64,000 nucleotides of DNA from Paramecium tetraurelia (taxonomy: Eukaryota; Ciliophora; Oligohymenophorea; Peniculida; Parameciidae): the NCBI RefSeq assembly GCF_000165425.1, contig NW_001799510.1, positions 653,459 through 717,458 of the forward strand, written 5' to 3'. The stretch's first letter is position 1. Every line of letters starts with the position of its first letter. Below, piece after piece: positions 12,495 through 24,933 of the stretch. Under the pieces are notes generated by a model that saw only the letters and a program-made list of their open reading frames with translations, was not told where the DNA came from and ran no database searches. Position numbers and translations under genes: made by a program.

Positions 12495-15249
12495 ATGAGT
12501 CTCAGTTCTTATGAGATCGAGCTACCCGTCAATAAGGAGTCACCTTATTAATAATTATATAGAGGGAGACATGATAATGACTTGATTTATATGTTACACA
12601 TATTTCCAAAGCAAACATTAACTCCATAAATGCAGCAATAGATTTTTGAGAGGGCAGAAGAATTCAATTTTATATTTGAAAAAATGGATTTTGAGGATTT
12701 TATTTTAATATCCTATAAGGATAGCACTTTGTGGACAAACTTGGAATAAAAAGTTAAAACAGAATCCCTCAAATCCTTTTATCTTAAATTGTATTAATAG
12801 TATTCAAAACTTAAAGGATTCATAGATTTCGATTAAGATTATGTTTTTGTATAGGAGGATGAAGTTTTTATCATTGATTATGGTATTAATCAACATGTAA
12901 TGAAAAAGCATAAAGATCTAGAATATACAACAAAAACTAAATCTTATCTTTTTGGGTAACTAATTTTTAACCTGTTAAACAATAGAGATATTAGCGACAG
13001 ATTGTTATAGTGCACTGACTAATATCAAATAGATACTATCATTCATTAAGCAGCTGAAAATTAAAAATTTAATAATGAAATTTTAGAATGCTTATTAAAA
13101 CTGCTCAAATTAGATCCTAACCAAAGGCCGACTTTTGAAGAAGTTGGACAATGGAAATTGTTCTATTCCAAAAAAGATTTTTCTAAAGTTAACTCAAGTG
13201 TTCTTGATTTCTCAAATAAGAAAATTGGCACTTAAACCAGTCGTTAAAATTAAACACAAAGATCAGCCAGACCACAATCTTATGATTAGAAAGTTATGAA
13301 CTCTGCACATAATTAATCAGTCAAAGCTGCCATCTAAAAACAAAGAAGATAAGCTCCATCAACAAATAAAGTATGCTCTTCCTACGTATTTGCATCTTAA
13401 ATAATCACTAATAATATTAAAAATAAAAAGTTCTAATCAAACATAGCTAATCTTGCAACTCAATAATCATTCTTTCAATAAACAGGCTAACATTTATACA
13501 CATCGGAAATGAATTAAAGTTAATATCCAAAAACTCAAAATCATTTTTTTGCAAAACAGCCTGATTAATACTAGTAGACATCTTAAAAAGGTTTTAAGGA
13601 ATAAAGTAATACAAACAATTCATAATAACAACAACAAAGAATAGAAAAAAAGTCTCCGTTTTTATTTGACGGGTCTCAACCCCCTATCATAAGTATTACA
13701 AAGCCTTAGAATCCATAACCTCTTATTGGCTAAAATCGCAATTAGAATTAAGAGGCTAACTTTTTTAATACCAGTAGTTCAATTCCTTCAAATTATACAT
13801 CTCCAAAATAAAACATGTATTAAAACTAGAATACATAATAACAATAATAATTACAATAACAATATTAACAATAATAATAATAATAACAACAATAATAATA
13901 ACAATAATAATACTAATAATAACAATAGTAATAATAGTAATAATAGTAATAGCAACAATAATAATTTATTACTCACATTCCTCAGAATTAAACTTAATTT
14001 TAATAATAATAATAAAATTAAGTTTTAGATGATAATCAAAGTTTTCATTTTAAATCACTTCCATCAGAGGAGTCTAGTTAAAATTAAAAATTATAAAAAG
14101 ATGAAAAATAATAACCAAAGTTAAAAACCCCCTTTTAATTAGCTTAAAATACTAACGAAGATGATGTAGATGATATTAAACTACATCAAACTAATAATTT
14201 AAATTCAAATTAGAACAAAGATTATAATTAATGGAATGAGAAAGATAAAAAGTAAGAATTTTTCAAAAAACCATAGTAAGAAAATAAATTAACTTCAAAT
14301 TCAACATTTTCCAAAAAAGAAGAAGTTTTAACTAATAATATAAAGAATTAAAAGGCTTAATCTATCAACGATCTTGAAGAACCTCCAATTATAAGACCTA
14401 ACAAATCGCTCCAACAAGATGTTTAAAAATAATAGAAACCCTCTGTTGAGAGTATTCAAAGTCCTTAGGTTAATTAGGTAGATCTAAATTAGACTTTTAA
14501 TGAATATGTATAGAAGTAAAATGTTATGACTAATAAGATATTATTCGTATTTAGGGATAATTTAATACTTAGCAATTACTGTGGCGGATTTAAATGAGAA
14601 ACTGAGCAGTCAAGGACCAATTTGGATAGTACCATTATGCATTGTTTTCAAAGTAATTTTGTGATTAACTAAATTTAAGAGAGCTTATGAGATTAGAAAA
14701 TTAATTGAAAAAGATATAGAAAAATAAAAAAATATTTTTGAACTTAAAGATTTTGTAAAATTCAGATCTTCACCTCAGTACACATAATTATTTGAGAATA
14801 TTGTAAATTAGAACAAAGTAATGGAGAAGGAATTTTTGGAGATGCTAGAAGTAGCTCAAAAGAACATGGCGGCGAAAAAAGAGATGGATAAAAATTCATA
14901 ATAAAAAATGGCAGCTCTTCTTAACCTAGATATCAAGAAATCAATAAAGGAATAGGCTGAAAAATATCTATATACTCAAATTTACCCAAGAGTAACATTA
15001 TCAATTGGAAAACTCAGAGCAAAAACATTACCAAATAATAAATTTTCTGAATTAGATTGGATTCAAACTAGACTATTGAGTTTGTATTCAATTTTAATAA
15101 TGGAATTAGAATTATACACATTTGAATCCCCTTTGTTTAAAGAAGCAGAGCTATTGAAATATAGAAAAGTGTAAAATATTAATGAAATTGACTAAATTTG
15201 CAATCAAATAGAAAAATAGATCAAGGAACTTCCAATATTTATAAAATGA
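12495..15249 (+). CDS. Pseudokinase-like protein with long polyQ tract
   Basis: Introns at 14516-14537 (22 nt) and 14653-14679 (27 nt) yield 901 codons. Residues 1-245 resemble a degenerate protein kinase: an IDYG motif (127-130) stands where DFG would be and the C-lobe end LLKLDPNQRPTFEEV is typical, but no HRD catalytic loop or glycine-rich loop is visible, so catalysis is unlikely. A 43-codon, almost pure glutamine tract (13836-13964), encoded by TAA, TAG and CAA, follows a long Q/N/S-rich region. The last 230 residues are helical and coiled-coil-like (EKDIEKQKNIFELKDFVKF). Such a layout suggests a scaffold or condensate-forming protein (inference). Reading the tract in another frame gives an artefactual poly-asparagine peptide. 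Confidence 0.75.
13836..13964 (+). repeat. TAA/CAA trinucleotide tract encoding polyglutamine
   Basis: Forty-three consecutive codons, nearly all TAA, CAA or TAG, interrupted by a few Tyr and Leu codons. In the ciliate code this is a polyQ tract inside the preceding gene. The mixed codons would slow slippage compared with a pure repeat. Confidence 0.9.
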
Positions 15250-15268
15250 TTATAATATTGTTGTCAAA

Positions 15269-16042
15269 TCAGTTATAATGTAACTTACGATTAAGTCCTT
15301 GTTCTTTAAATCTTACTTGTTTTTTCATAGGAGAGTTAGTCTCAATATCTGAATCTTTTCTCTTTAAAATTGAAGTAGGAGTATAAGTTCTCAGTTTCGT
15401 AGGACTATAATTCTCAACTCCTATTATATAATTGTGATCATCACATATATCACTAATTTTTCTTCTCATCACTTATGATCTCTCTTTTTAAATAGGGGCA
15501 TCTGAATATTTCCTTTTTGGTTTCAAATCTTGCTATTGATTTCCTTTTTTAGTAAATTCCATGCTCTTTTTTGTTTTGATTTCAACCTTTGAACTTTAAT
15601 AATAGGGAGAATGAGATCGACATTTTATTTATTATTGCACTTATGGACTAGGGGATTAGAAGTTAGGACTTTAAGCTTGATTCTATTTTGTTTTTCGTTT
15701 AAGAGAAGATTTCAGAACCATAAGTGGTTTTGATTATTTCGACTATTGATAGATAGAGTTATTTTCTTGTTCATTTACTTTTTCTGAATTAAATTGTTAC
15801 AAAAATAGACTTTCTTCAGACGGAACTCTAACTAATGAACGAATTTCATTTTGTTTTGGAATGAAAGGTTTGGTAGGCGACTGAAGCATAGCATTAGGTA
15901 TTTCCATTTGAGTTAGTTAGCTTGTGCTTATTAAACTATCTGATTTAGGTTTTGACATTGCTTTCAAATTGCTTTTCAAATCTAGGTAATCAAATTGAGT
16001 TTTATCGCTCGTTTATTATTTATAAGAGCAATTATTTCCCAT
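15269..16042 (-). CDS. Hypothetical protein with myristoylation signal and PP1-docking motif
   Basis: A single exon of 257 codons starting MGNNCSYK: glycine at position 2 and cysteine at 5 match an N-myristoylation plus palmitoylation signal, suggesting membrane attachment. The body is disordered and rich in S, K, P, Q. Near the C terminus, TPTSILKRKDSD and KKQVRFKE (about residues 240-247) resemble the RVxF docking motif that binds protein phosphatase 1, preceded by basic residues as in PP1 regulators. No globular domain is visible. I do not recognise the gene; the PP1 link is a motif-level inference. The stop lies 19 nt from the convergent polyQ gene stop. Confidence 0.7.
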
Positions 16043-16344
16043 TTATGATTTTTTAATAATAATAATTTATTGATTAAGCTAAATTTTGTCGCATCATTAT
16101 CTAACTTACTTAAATTATATACTAGTATTTTTTTAAGATTTCAAATAAAACTCAAATTACTCTATTTTTCATAACCTTTTCTTATGTAAATCTTTCAATT
16201 TTTAACATTTAAAATAAATAGGATAAGAATATGAATTAAGAAAAAAATTTAATTAAAAAATAGTTGATAATTTAGGTTTTTTTAACATATAAATTTTTCA
16301 AAAAGTAATGTTTATAAAATCGCCAACAAGAAATGTACTAAATC
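16043..16344. other. 302-nt divergent intergenic region
   Basis: Very AT-rich spacer between the starts of two divergent genes; presumably contains both promoters. I see no gene or repeat. Confidence 0.5.
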
Positions 16345-16691
16345 ATGCCCTTAACTCTTTAATAGCCTGATCAATAAGTTTTACAATCATAAACTTAATT
16401 CTAAGGCAGTTTATTAAAACTGTATTATGATAAGACCTTATTAAAATAGTTTTTCTGATTTCTATTTCGCTAAGCATAACAATTACATAGTTTTCAAGAA
16501 AGACACTATTCTTTGTCTAGCAATCTTAGATCTCATATTTATTAATAGAGTATATTAGTGAGAAATTGATAGCTAATAACATCGATTGGTTGAATAATGT
16601 AAATCAGCGCTTTGAAAATTATCTTTTTTTTGGATTAAACCGTTAATAATTTAAGCTATGTAGTTAGTCCAATAAAAATTTAAGTTTTTGA
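16345..16691 (+). CDS. Small hypothetical protein, 94 residues
   Basis: Model with two inferred introns (28 nt starting GTTTTA; 34 nt starting GTCTAG) gives 94 codons ending at TGA 16689-16691. The peptide reads well across the joins (SDFYFAKHNNYIVFKKDTIL, then EKLIANNIDWLNNVNQRF), which is why I call it, but both introns start GTT or GTC rather than the usual GTA, so boundaries are tentative. The C-terminal half looks helical. No family recognised. Confidence 0.45.
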
Positions 16692-16812
16692 TTGCCTCTG
16701 ATATTAATGGATGGCAGTAGGTAGTTTAAGATTAATTGAAACGTTTTCTAATAGTCCTAGTCAATATTTAAATAAATCCTGCACAATCAATAATTATAAT
16801 TTAATTAATAAA

Positions 16813-18698
16813 ATGCCAAAAATTGAAAATACTACAGGAATGCCTATAAATTTGATTATAGATGAATTAAAAAGTGATGATATCAGAAAAAGAATTCATT
16901 CAGTCAAGCATTTAGATTTGATTGCCAGTACTATAGGTCCAGAGAGAACGAAAAGTGAATTAATCCCTTTCATATAAGGTATGCTGAAATATCATTTAGA
17001 ATTACTTGATGATGACGATGAGGTTTTGATTGAGTTGGTTGAATCTTTATCTAGAAATTTCATTGAGCTAGTTGGTGGATAGGCATAAGTTTTACTACCT
17101 ACTTTCGAAGCATTATGTAGAGTGGAAGATGCTTCAGTAAGGGAGAAAGTAATGAATGCTTTATATCGAGGCTGCTAATCAATTGAAGAAATGTTTTGCT
17201 TTGTTGCCTGACCAAAAGAAGATTGAGGAATTGTCAATGGGGATTATAAAAAGATTGAATGATAGCGATTATTATTTGGCCAAGAATGCAGTTGTGATAT
17301 TGGTGCCAGCAATTCTTAATTAAGTCTCTCAAAACAACTAGAATGATTTGATTAACATCATACTAAAAATTTCCTAAGACCAAATTCCTTAAGTTAGAAA
17401 ATTTTCATCAATGTATTTTTAAGTATTTCGTTACATAATTGCAGGATTTAGTGAAACATTTTCCAATAGTAAATGAAACCTTCATTTAAAATACATTAAA
17501 TTCATTCATTAAAGACGAATAAGATTTTATTAGAATGTATATAGTTGATGCCTTGATTGCCTCGAGTAAAACTGCATTTTTTTAGAAACAATAAAACTTT
17601 GTTCTAAATATGTTCAAATAATTGGCAGAAGATCAATCCTGGAGAGTGAGATATTATTTTTGTGATAAACTGGCTGAAGTATACAGGAATAAATAAATAT
17701 TAGATTGGAGAATCAGTGGGTAAAGACAGTTATCGAAAAAACTTTTAAAATTACCATCTGAAGTTTCTGTAGGACAGTGAGCCTGAGATGAAATCTATTG
17801 CAGCATTGAAAATAGAAAAGTTAAGTTCTTTAATGGATGCAGAGGAAATTATGAATAAATTAATTCCACTTTTGAAATCAATTCAATCAGATTCAAACTC
17901 CTTTGTTAGAAGTATAAAGTTACTTATAATGTACTTTAGATTCCTTAGCATCTTCTGTCTTGTCTTTGTCACCAATTATTGGTAAGAAAAATACAAGCGA
18001 GTAAATTTTGCCAATCTTCTTAACCTTACTAAAAGATCAAGATTCGGATGTTAGAATTACTTTATTCAAAAAGTTAAGTCTTCTCACAAGTGTACTAGGA
18101 GTTGATTCCTTGTCTTAAAGTGTGATTCCAGCTCTAACAGAATTAGCTTAAGATAAGAATTGGAGAATTCGAGCATCTACAATAGAAGTTCTAAGTTTCT
18201 TTGCCAGAGCAATAGGCCCAGAATTCTTATCGGATAAAGTTCTAAAATTACTCTTAGATTGGCTTGGTGATAAAGTGTATTCTGTTAGATAAACAGCAAT
18301 TCAATAAACTGCTTAATTGATCTAAATCCTTGGTATTGCATGGGCTGATAGAAATTTGTTAACTAAAATTTGGGGATTTTAATCTATCCAAAATTATCTT
18401 CAAAGACTCACAGTGCTATTTACAATAACTGTAAAATTATTGATTTATTGTTGATTAGCAAATAGCATCTTCATTGAACAATGATTACATATTGAAAACA
18501 ATTCTCCCTCTTTTATAATAAATGTCAAAGGATTCGGTTGCCAATGTCAGAAGCAATGTTTGCAAGACAGCTATCTTATTAGCAAAAGAGAAAGGGGGAA
18601 ATGTTGTAGAGCCATTGAAAAAAGTTTTATAATCTCTTTGTGATGATTAAGATGCAGAGGTTAAATACTAAGCAAAAAGTGCATTAGAATCATTATGA
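16813..18698 (+). CDS. PPP2R1A: PP2A scaffold subunit A (PR65, HEAT repeats)
   Basis: Six introns (16979-16999, 17149-17170, 17423-17444, 17679-17703, 17912-17939, 18431-18458; 21-28 nt) leave 579 residues, against 589 in human PR65. HEAT repeats run the full length; recognisable blocks are INLIIDELKSDDIRKRIHSV at the N terminus, IGPERTKSELIPFI, DDDDEVLIELVESL, FIELVGG, EDQSWRVRYYFCDKLAE and LAQDKNWRIRASTIEVL. The horseshoe scaffold brings together the PP2A catalytic and regulatory B subunits in cytoplasm and nucleus. An in-frame upstream ATG at 16711 exists, but 16813 matches the family N terminus. High-confidence assignment. Confidence 0.95.
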
Positions 18699-18839
18699 AT
18701 TCAATAATGATTAATATATTTTATGAAATATTAAATAAATAATTTCATCTTTCCAGACTTTTAAATATATATGTGATTATTAGATACAGAATGAGAAGAT
18801 ATTGTTATTGTTTATTATTATATATTGTATGATTCATTA

Positions 18840-20227
18840 TCAATATTATTTTTGAATACTGCTGCTACCAACGGTTGATCTTGTTACAGTTCTCTTTTCC
18901 ACAACTACTTCCTAATTAAAATAAATATTAAATGATACCTTCTTTTATTGCTTCTAAAGAGCTTCTAATTCTGCTTAAGCCATCATCAATTGTTCCTAAC
19001 ATTCATTATAATCATGATTAATCTTGATGAATTTCTATTTCCAAACTTCAATTTCAGAACTTAAGAAAGTCACCTTCTCTTAGACAACAGTGGTTCCTTA
19101 TTCTTCCAAATATTAGATTCTTAAATGCAAATCATCTATTTCATGATCCCTATTGGCTAACAATTGTCTTAATTTTTCAATTTCTGTTTTCAATCTCAAA
19201 ATTTCTTACTCCAAATCACTAATTTAGAATCTATATTGATTAATTTTAGAACTATATTCTTTGTCATTAAGAGCTAATTGATTTCTCAAGTCTTCACATT
19301 CAGTAGTTCTCTAATATAGCAAACCCTTCAAATTATTAACTTCCATTTCCAATTCCCTAATTCTTGATTAAGCATCCCTACTCTCATTAGCTGCTGATCT
19401 CAATTCAAGTGATGTAACTCGATATTTTTCTAATTCATTATCCTTTTATTATATGATCAACCTCAATGAACTCAATTCCATTTGTAATTTACTATTTGCA
19501 TCTTACAAATCCTAAACTTAATCTCTTAACATAGCCAATTCTTAATCTTTGCTTCTGCATTGATTCTTCCAATTTTACAGTTCATTTTCAAGTTGCTTAT
19601 ATCTTGATTCGCTTGAACTTGAACTTGTCTTAATGAGTAATAGTTCTTAATCCTTTTATTTTAATTAATTATTCAAATTTGCATTTTACATCTACAATTC
19701 AGAAATTTGTCTTCTCAAATCGCTTACTTCCTATTGGTTACTTAATCTCAATCTATTCAATTCATTCTCTAATTAAGAAATGGATTCAGTATCCTTAACA
19801 ATCTTCTCCTTTTCAATTACTTTCTCAACGATCTTTGTTTCTAATTGTCTGGCTTCAAGTTCAGTGATAACTGATTAAAGATACTCGCACTCCAATCTCC
19901 ATGGAGCCTCTATTTCTTCTCTATTTACAACTACGATTTGCATATGTAATGGTGATGCCTAACAAGGATTGCAAGGCTAACATTTTAATAGATTAATATT
20001 ACATTAATGCTGGGATAGTTTGTGACTTATGCTGTTACAAAGTTATTGGGGAATTGAACTCCTTATTGATTAAATGCTTAATTTCTTCCGTCAAATACAA
20101 ATTCTTCTTGCTACACTTGCTGACCAACAAAAGGAACCTACGATGATTAATTAGTCCTATTTTACTTGTTATACTCCACTTGTGTATACAAACTACTAAG
20201 AAATAGGTCTTGTCTATTAATACTCAT
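18840..20227 (-). CDS. Coiled-coil protein, paralogue of the gene at 23223-24933
   Basis: 444 codons with two introns (26 and 27 nt). A Q/N-rich head of about 110 residues (MSINRQDLFLSSLYTQ) precedes a near-continuous coiled coil of about 290 residues with heptad-spaced leucines, and an S/T/V-rich tail (KRTVTRSTVGSSS). The block EIEVWKQKFIKINHDYNEC followed by QEQL is shared with the coiled-coil gene at 23223-24933 (AKMWKQKFKELNDTYHAC then QEKL), so the two are paralogues. This tripartite shape is typical of ciliate cytoskeletal filament or basal-body proteins, but I cannot name it. Confidence 0.8.
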
Positions 20228-20625
20228 TTCTTATAGTCTCTTATTGATCAAGTCTTTATTAATTCAACATTAGATATTAAATTATTAATTTTTATTTACC
20301 TTAATTTTATTTTATATTCAGAATATAAATTGTATAAATCAGTGTAATTTAAGATTCATTAACTAGAACAATCAAATTATTGAAATCATAACAAAACATA
20401 TTCTTACATACATAAGAAAAAGAAAATCCAAGAATTAAGTTGTAAATTCATCTTAAATTCATTAGAACATATAATATTCACAGAGAAATAGAGGTATCTA
20501 TACACAAGAAACACATTAATATGCGAGTACAAAATCATTACTGAGGGTTCTTGAGTCTATTCAACGAGTGTTGCAATGATACCTGATAAAATTTGCTTCG
20601 AATATATAAGTATTAAATATTATAA
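20228..20625. other. 398-nt intergenic region
   Basis: AT-rich spacer upstream of the coiled-coil gene (its promoter side) and downstream of the next minus-strand gene. Nothing else recognised. Confidence 0.5.
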
Positions 20626-21243
20626 TCATTGCTTAATTTTAATTTGTTCTAATAATTAAATTTATTTGATTAAGTCCTACTTTTCATTTATATGCCTTTG
20701 CAATTCGTCCTTGTAGGATTTTAATATTATTGAGGATCTTTGAATGATATTTTATAATTGGGAAATGGTTTATCTCTCTTTTTCTCTGTTGGAAGTAGCA
20801 GTAATAGAATCAAACGATTTCTTTTGCAATAGCTCTTTTGTGTTGTTTCTGATCCTTGGCTTAATGCTGCTTGATGTAGTGGAATTTAAGGACGGAGTGC
20901 GGATGTCGGGCTTGAAAAGTATTTGCGATGATAATTAATTGGGTGTAGGAGCATATCCGTTCAAATATTGTTAAGAGAAGCTATCTAAGATTTAGAGTTA
21001 TTATTAAGATTTTTATTGAACCAATTTTGAATAGGGACTTGATTTTAACAACTATTGCAAACCTTGCGTTATAGCCTACTTTTTGTGATTTTGTTTAACT
21101 GTAATAGGAGTTATTAAATCCACTTAAGAATGATTTATCCTTCTATGGAGAGTGCTTTAGATATTATTTCGTATCTCTGGACTGATTGTAGATTTGCGTT
21201 GCTGATCCAAATATGGTTATTCTGCTTTTAGTAAAGAGTTCAT
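20626..21243 (-). CDS. Hypothetical protein, 205 residues, C-terminal coiled coil
   Basis: A single uninterrupted exon of 205 codons starting MNSLLKAEQPYLDQQRK. The middle is S/T/P/Q-rich (LFKPDIRTPSLNSTTSS) and the last 50 residues (ISQLQNIIQRSSIILKSY, then QIQLLEQIK) form a short coiled coil. No family recognised. It sits between two coiled-coil genes and a dynein-docking gene, so a cytoskeletal role is possible but unproven. Confidence 0.7.
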
Positions 21244-21534
21244 TGTAAATAAATATATTTAATAAAATCTCAAATCTGCCATTCTGATAACCTTATAGAT
21301 TTATTTTTGAACATACACATGTGGTTATATTCCATAATGAAAAGAGAAGTAAGATTTTCTAAGGTCCATATAATTGAGAGATCAGACATAAATATTATTT
21401 TTTTGTTATTTATGATTTAATGTTGTTGTGAATTATACGTAATCATCATTAATTATTAAACTATAATAATGATATCTTAACAATCTCAAGTTCAAAAATA
21501 TAATATATAAATTTTCAATTATTTATTTAAACAT

Positions 21535-23244
21535 ATGCCTCGTTCAAGTAAAGTATCAAACCGATCCTTTTCTCATGGTAAACAAGGATAGTTAAATGAA
21601 CCAATCATTATTACATTATAAAGAGAGATCGACAATTACACCAGGAAAGTGGAAATTGAAAGAAGGTTTCATTTAACAGATATATTATTTTAGAAAGCTC
21701 TTCAATTTAGAACAATAACATCGATAGTTACAGGAGGAAGTGAAAAATAAGGTATAATCAGTCAAGAAATTGAAAATGGATTCCATTAAAAAGGTTTTGA
21801 ATAAAGATTAGGCAGAATCAAAGAGTCTACAATTTTAAATTGATTAAGTAATTCCATAATCTCAATATAGTTTGATAAAAAATTGTGTAAATCTGTGGCG
21901 AACATTGAAATTATGAAATCCAATATTGATATAATCAGAAAAGAACGCAATTAATTGTTGTAAGCAATGAAGGAAATCGAGTCGAATCATGAGTAAATTC
22001 ATAGCAGATTGATATCAACTTAATCGTAGGCTCAAAGAAAGGTTCATGATGCTTGTAATAATTAGAAATATTGTTAGAAATTACCTAATAACAAATGTTC
22101 GATTTGAAAACCAAGAATGAAATTGATAAAAGTGAATTTTAAGAAAAATTTGATAAACTAAAGGCTGAATTGAAAGAGAAATAAGAGAAATAAAACGAAA
22201 AAGACAAAATATCAAAAAACAATAGACTCAAAGCTACTAATTATTCTACTTTTGATACTGGAACCTTATTAAAAAGAAGATTATAAAGAATTATTGCCAA
22301 CAACAAAGAAAAAGTTAAAATGATTGATACATATTAAAGAAACATGAGAATTGTAGATGAAGCATTTAATCAAATAAAAGAAGCAACTGGATTAACTGAT
22401 ATCGAAGAAATCAAAAATAACTTTATAAAAAGTGAAGAATAGAACTATTCATTATGGACATACGTTGATGTGCTAAATTAAGAAATAGATGCTCTGGAAG
22501 ATACTAATTAAGAGCTAAAGGAAAAATGTGAAATATAGGAAAAAGAAAATCAAGAGAGAGATAGAATTTTAAAAGCAACTCCAGATGGTGAAAGAAAAAG
22601 AAAATACATCTAAAGGATTATTGATTAAAAGTAAAACTACCCAATATCATGAATAGATAAAATGAGATTGACTAATTTAGTAATAAGTTATCTTAGATCT
22701 AACCTATCATAGAGAGCATTTTAAATAAAATGATTAAAACTAAGTTTAATCAAGATCATACTAGAGTTTATACGTTTTAAGGTGGATTTTAATTAAATGA
22801 ATCTAATATTGATCAGTATTTAGGTGAATTTTCTTGATTATATTATTAGCTGAATTGGAAGGCTATATAAACATGTTGGTCTTATATAAATCGAATAAAA
22901 TTAGAAGAGATGGATTAAATTAAAACAAATTTATAACTGGATTACTATTGGAAGAAATACCCACAAAAGAATTCAAATCAAAATAATAATTAAATTAATC
23001 ATCAGTGTTACCTTCTTAGGGAAATGAAGAAGGATAGGACTTTTAGAAGTTTCTAAACTATACTGAATTTCATGAAATGGCTAAACTAGCCCTCAAAGAT
23101 GTTGAGGGATAAAGTAATAAATTCCATTATTTCAATAGATTTTGCATCAACTAAGAAGAATAAAAAATGATTTTTCTATACAATTTATAAAATATAACAT
23201 CTATGTTTAACATTAATCAATCTCACATCCTAAGGGATTTTTGA
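21535..23244 (+). CDS. Outer dynein arm docking-complex coiled-coil protein (ODAD1/CCDC114/CCDC63-like)
   Basis: Five introns (21666-21693, 21848-21870, 22055-22077, 22631-22656, 22824-22849) give exactly 527 codons. The protein is largely coiled coil: EQQHRQLQEEVKNKVQSV, then ERNQLLQAMKEIESNHEQIH. The central block VDEAFNQIKEATGLTDIEEI followed by NQEIDALEDTNQELKEK matches the conserved IKEATG(V/L)xD region of the CCDC63/CCDC114 (ODA1/DC2) family, which anchors outer dynein arms to doublet microtubules. The C-terminal 100 residues are less conserved. Its last 22 nt overlap the last codons of the convergent coiled-coil gene. A ciliary role is well supported; the exact paralogue is not resolved. 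Confidence 0.8.
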
Positions 23245-24933
23245 ATGGTTTAAGTTTTATCAACCTCATTCTATATCATACTGCTTGATCTATAGTCAGA
23301 GTTCTTTAATATAATAAATTAATTACATGTAAAACAGATCGTGAACTATTTTACTTTATCACTGTGCTTAAAGTTACGATCTTTTATTGACTTTGTTGTT
23401 TAACTAACGATTCATACTCTGCATCTCTAACCATTAATTTTTCTTAACAAGCATGATAAGTATCATTTAATTCCTTAAACTTTTATTTCCACATTTTAGC
23501 TTCTTCCTCAAAGGTTTTGATAGACTAAGTTGTTGTGATTTCTTCACTCATTTAATCTACTTATTAATAGAGTTCATTTAATTCGGTTTACAAATTAGAT
23601 ATTGTCTCATCCTTCTGATTGCATAATTCATGAATTTGTTATTTTTCAATTTAAAGTTGATTGATTTAAATTCTCAGTTTTTCAAGCTAGTTATCTTTAG
23701 AGTTCAAATTTGATTGTAGACTTGCTATTGTTTACTCAAGGGAGGTCAACTTAATTTAGAACTCAGATATTTTTTATTAAGAAACATTCTTGTTCGATTC
23801 TAAAATAAATTAAATAATTACATGCATCTAAATTATACTAATCAAGAGTCAATTTTAATTATTATTATAATTTAATTATGATTTCCTCTTTTTCATTTAC
23901 AGTTGCTTGTTGTCTTTTGAGTTCACATTGTAATAACAAATTTTCTTATTTATATGTCTCTACCATTTGTTAAACTGATATCAAGTTTAATTATAATTTA
24001 TCAATGGTTTATTATAGAGTTGTAATTTTAATCTGCATTTCTTATGTCAAAATATTGGAAGTACTCCTGTGTTGCTCTAAAATTTATATTTTTTAATTAT
24101 ACTGTTTGCAAACTCAGCTTATTCTGTGGCATTTTATAATTGTTGTTTCAGTAAAGTAATTACTGCCTCTCTATCTTCCAATTAAGTTTTTACACTAAAG
24201 AGTTCAGTTTAGAGGTCTGTAATAGTCTGTCTATCATCACTGTTTGATGCCCTTAATTCATAGTTTTGGTTTTCGACAATCACTTAACTTCTTTACTCCA
24301 ACAATTATTCGAGTACTTCCATTCTTTTACTCCAAATTTCTTCAAACTTTATTACGTCAACCACTTGAATCGGATTAGTGATTATTGTTTAGGCATATCT
24401 AGGCTCTAAGTGAGGGACATAGACTGGAGGGTAGTACTCAACGAAGGAAGGTTTTGAAAGAGGAAAACTATTATTAGATTTATATGATTAAGGGGCTTGA
24501 GGGGAGGAAGTGACGTAATTTCTTAATGACTTTGAACCCTCCATTCTAATCTAAGTGGATTGCTGCTAAGACTCTTGTGGTAGAGGTGCAATTATATTGC
24601 CCACACAGGCTTGGGATTCAACCTAAAATATTGAATGCATTAGTACTTGGTGATCAGTTGATCTAATCGACACTTGATTAACTCTCACTGATCTGATTGA
24701 CTGGAATGACTACTAAGCAACTATCCCTTGTTAAGAAGCTGTACTTTAAACTTACAAAGTTTAAGTCTATTTTACCTAGTAAAAAATTACTGTACCTATT
24801 ATTATGACAAGGTTAATTGTGATTAATTGGGAAAAGCTGTGGGTTGCTAACATTTGGAACTCACATCTTGTGTTATCTTAGATTGTGCGATACTGTACTA
24901 AGCTTTTTAACTTAAAGGTGAACTATTAAACAT
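23223..24933 (-). CDS. Coiled-coil protein, paralogue of the gene at 18840-20227
   Basis: Four introns (20, 26, 22 and 23 nt) yield 539 codons; the first (GTACAG to CTAG) could alternatively be read as 32 nt. The N-terminal 170 residues are Q/S/P-rich (VEYYPPVYVPHLEPRYAQ), followed by about 320 residues of coiled coil (FEEIWSKRMEVLEQLLEQ, KLTSLEQTIASLQSNLNSK) and an S-rich tail. The AKMWKQKFKELNDTYHAC block marks it as a paralogue of the gene at 18840-20227; this copy is longer. A filament or basal-body component is likely (inference). Its stop codon lies inside the 3' end of the ODAD1-like gene on the other strand. Confidence 0.8.

Noticed and set aside
13726-14028. Poly-asparagine protein on the plus strand
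   Set aside because: It is the polyQ tract of the 12495-15249 gene read one frame off; the correct frame encodes glutamine and fits the whole gene.
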